Origin: a bacterium | Lineage (GTDB): Bacteria; Vulcanimicrobiota; Vulcanimicrobiia; Vulcanimicrobiales; SCRA01 | Assembly: GCA_028869325.1 (NCBI GenBank) | Contig: JAGWST010000384.1 | Coordinates: 1 to 5,725 of the forward strand | Reading direction: 5' to 3' | DNA: 5,725 nt | Shown: one piece after another, positions 5,289-5,725 of the stretch | How the letters are laid out: each line of letters begins with the position of its first letter | How positions within the stretch are numbered: position 1 is the first letter of the stretch | The notes under the pieces: generated by a model | Told to the model about the DNA's origin: nothing | Database searches by the model: none | The model's input: the letters and a program-made list of their open reading frames with translations, nothing else | Program-made: the position numbers and the translations under genes

Positions 5289-5725
5289 CAGAAGATCGCC
5301 AGCTCCTTGTAGCGGCCGAACTGCGGAATCAGCGCGTTGACGATCTCGCCTTCGGTAGCGCGTGCCTTGACGGCGTCGATGGTGTAGGGCATCAGGTTTG
5401 CGCGCTCGTCTGCGGCCGCGCGCACCAGGCGCGCGAGCGCCGCGGAGACGGCGCTCTGATCGCGCTGCGACTTGGTGCTCCGCAGGCGCTCGATCTGCCG
5501 CTGCTCCCAGGCGGGGTCGATCTCGTGGAGGTCGAGCTTGGGCGTGCGCCCGCTCTCGTCGCGATACTTGGTCACGCCCACGAACTCGAATTCGTGGGCA
5601 TCCTTCTTTCGCGCCAGGTCGTAGGCCGAGTCGGCGATCTCCTGTTGAAACCAGCCCTGCTCGATGCAGGCCACCGTGCCGCCGCGCTCGGCGATCTGCT
5701 CGAAGTACTCGTTGACGCGCTGCTC
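5288..5725 (-). CDS. Catalytic (large) subunit of a B12-dependent acyl-CoA mutase, methylmalonyl-CoA mutase family; C-terminal 145 residues only
   Basis: The frame is open from the right edge to the TGA at 5290-5288, giving 145 residues; family subunits without the B12 domain are about 520-570 residues, so most of the protein, including the substrate-binding barrel, is outside. Seen: a YFEQIAERGGTVACIEQG segment, WFQQEIADSAYDLARKKD, EFVGVTKYRD, and LMPYTIDAVKARATEGEIVNAL near the end. These match the helical linker region of methylmalonyl-CoA mutase large subunits (GG-xxxAIExG, QxEIxxxAY, VGVNxF, AVKAxATxGEI). The chain stops after this region (FGRYKELAIF), before any B12 domain, and the next gene supplies that domain separately. 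This confirms the split-subunit architecture. The one-base overlap with the small subunit indicates coupled translation. It could be methylmalonyl-, isobutyryl-, ethylmalonyl- or 2-hydroxyisobutyryl-CoA mutase; the visible part does not discriminate. Confidence 0.92.
   Translation of the reverse strand, partial: EQRVNEYFEQIAERGGTVACIEQGWFQQEIADSAYDLARKKDAHEFEFVGVTKYRDESGRTPKLDLHEIDPAWEQRQIERLRSTKSQRDQSAVSAALARLVRAAADERANLMPYTIDAVKARATEGEIVNALIPQFGRYKELAIF
5303..5308 (-). promoter_or_regulatory. Distant Shine-Dalgarno for the B12-binding subunit
   Basis: The minus strand reads AAGGAG inside the last codons of the catalytic subunit, 14 bases before the ATG at 5288. The spacing is longer than ideal, but together with the TGATG stop-start overlap it supports this start and coupled translation of the two mutase subunits in balanced amounts. 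Confidence 0.45.

Noticed and set aside
4857..5725. Assigning hcmA/hcmB or mcmA/mcmB to the mutase subunits.
   Set aside because: The substrate-deciding residues of the catalytic subunit are beyond the right edge, and the B12 domain alone does not separate the types.

Overview
The window comes from a high-GC bacterium whose phylum I cannot place. All five genes read on the minus strand, so the biological order runs from the right edge to the left. They form two separate transcription units. No RNA gene, CRISPR array, insertion sequence or attachment site was found, and no gene-free stretch exceeds 172 bases.

Right unit (5725 to 3487): three overlapping genes. They are the C-terminal end of the catalytic subunit of a coenzyme-B12-dependent acyl-CoA mutase (methylmalonyl-CoA mutase family), a complete stand-alone B12-binding small subunit, and a complete phenylacetate-CoA ligase-type (PaaK-like) acyl-CoA ligase. 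The stop and start codons overlap as TGATG and then GTGA, so the three should be made together. The simplest reading is that a carboxylic acid is activated to its CoA thioester by the ligase and then has its carbon skeleton rearranged by the two-subunit mutase. A ligase beside a split mutase recalls 2-hydroxyisobutyryl-CoA mutase loci as much as ordinary methylmalonyl-CoA mutase, but the residues that would decide this lie beyond the right edge.

Intergenic 3315-3486: a sigma70-like promoter (TTGACA, 17 bases, TAATCT) reads leftward into the next unit. Immediately downstream lie two tandem 17-bp palindromes of the same design, GKTCAT-N5-ATGAMC. They run from the likely transcription start to the start codon of an IclR-family regulator gene, and look like an autoregulatory operator pair.

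Left unit (3314 to 1): an IclR-family regulator, a complete YtcJ-like metal-dependent amidohydrolase, and an LLM-class (luciferase-like) flavin-dependent oxidoreductase cut by the left edge. The gaps are 18 and 19 bases, and each downstream gene has a good Shine-Dalgarno sequence. This looks like a small-molecule-inducible catabolic operon combining a hydrolase and a flavin monooxygenase under a local regulator; the substrate is unknown.

Base composition changes near 3420: sampled 60-base lines are about 57-60% GC on the left and 63-77% on the right. The two units may therefore have different histories.
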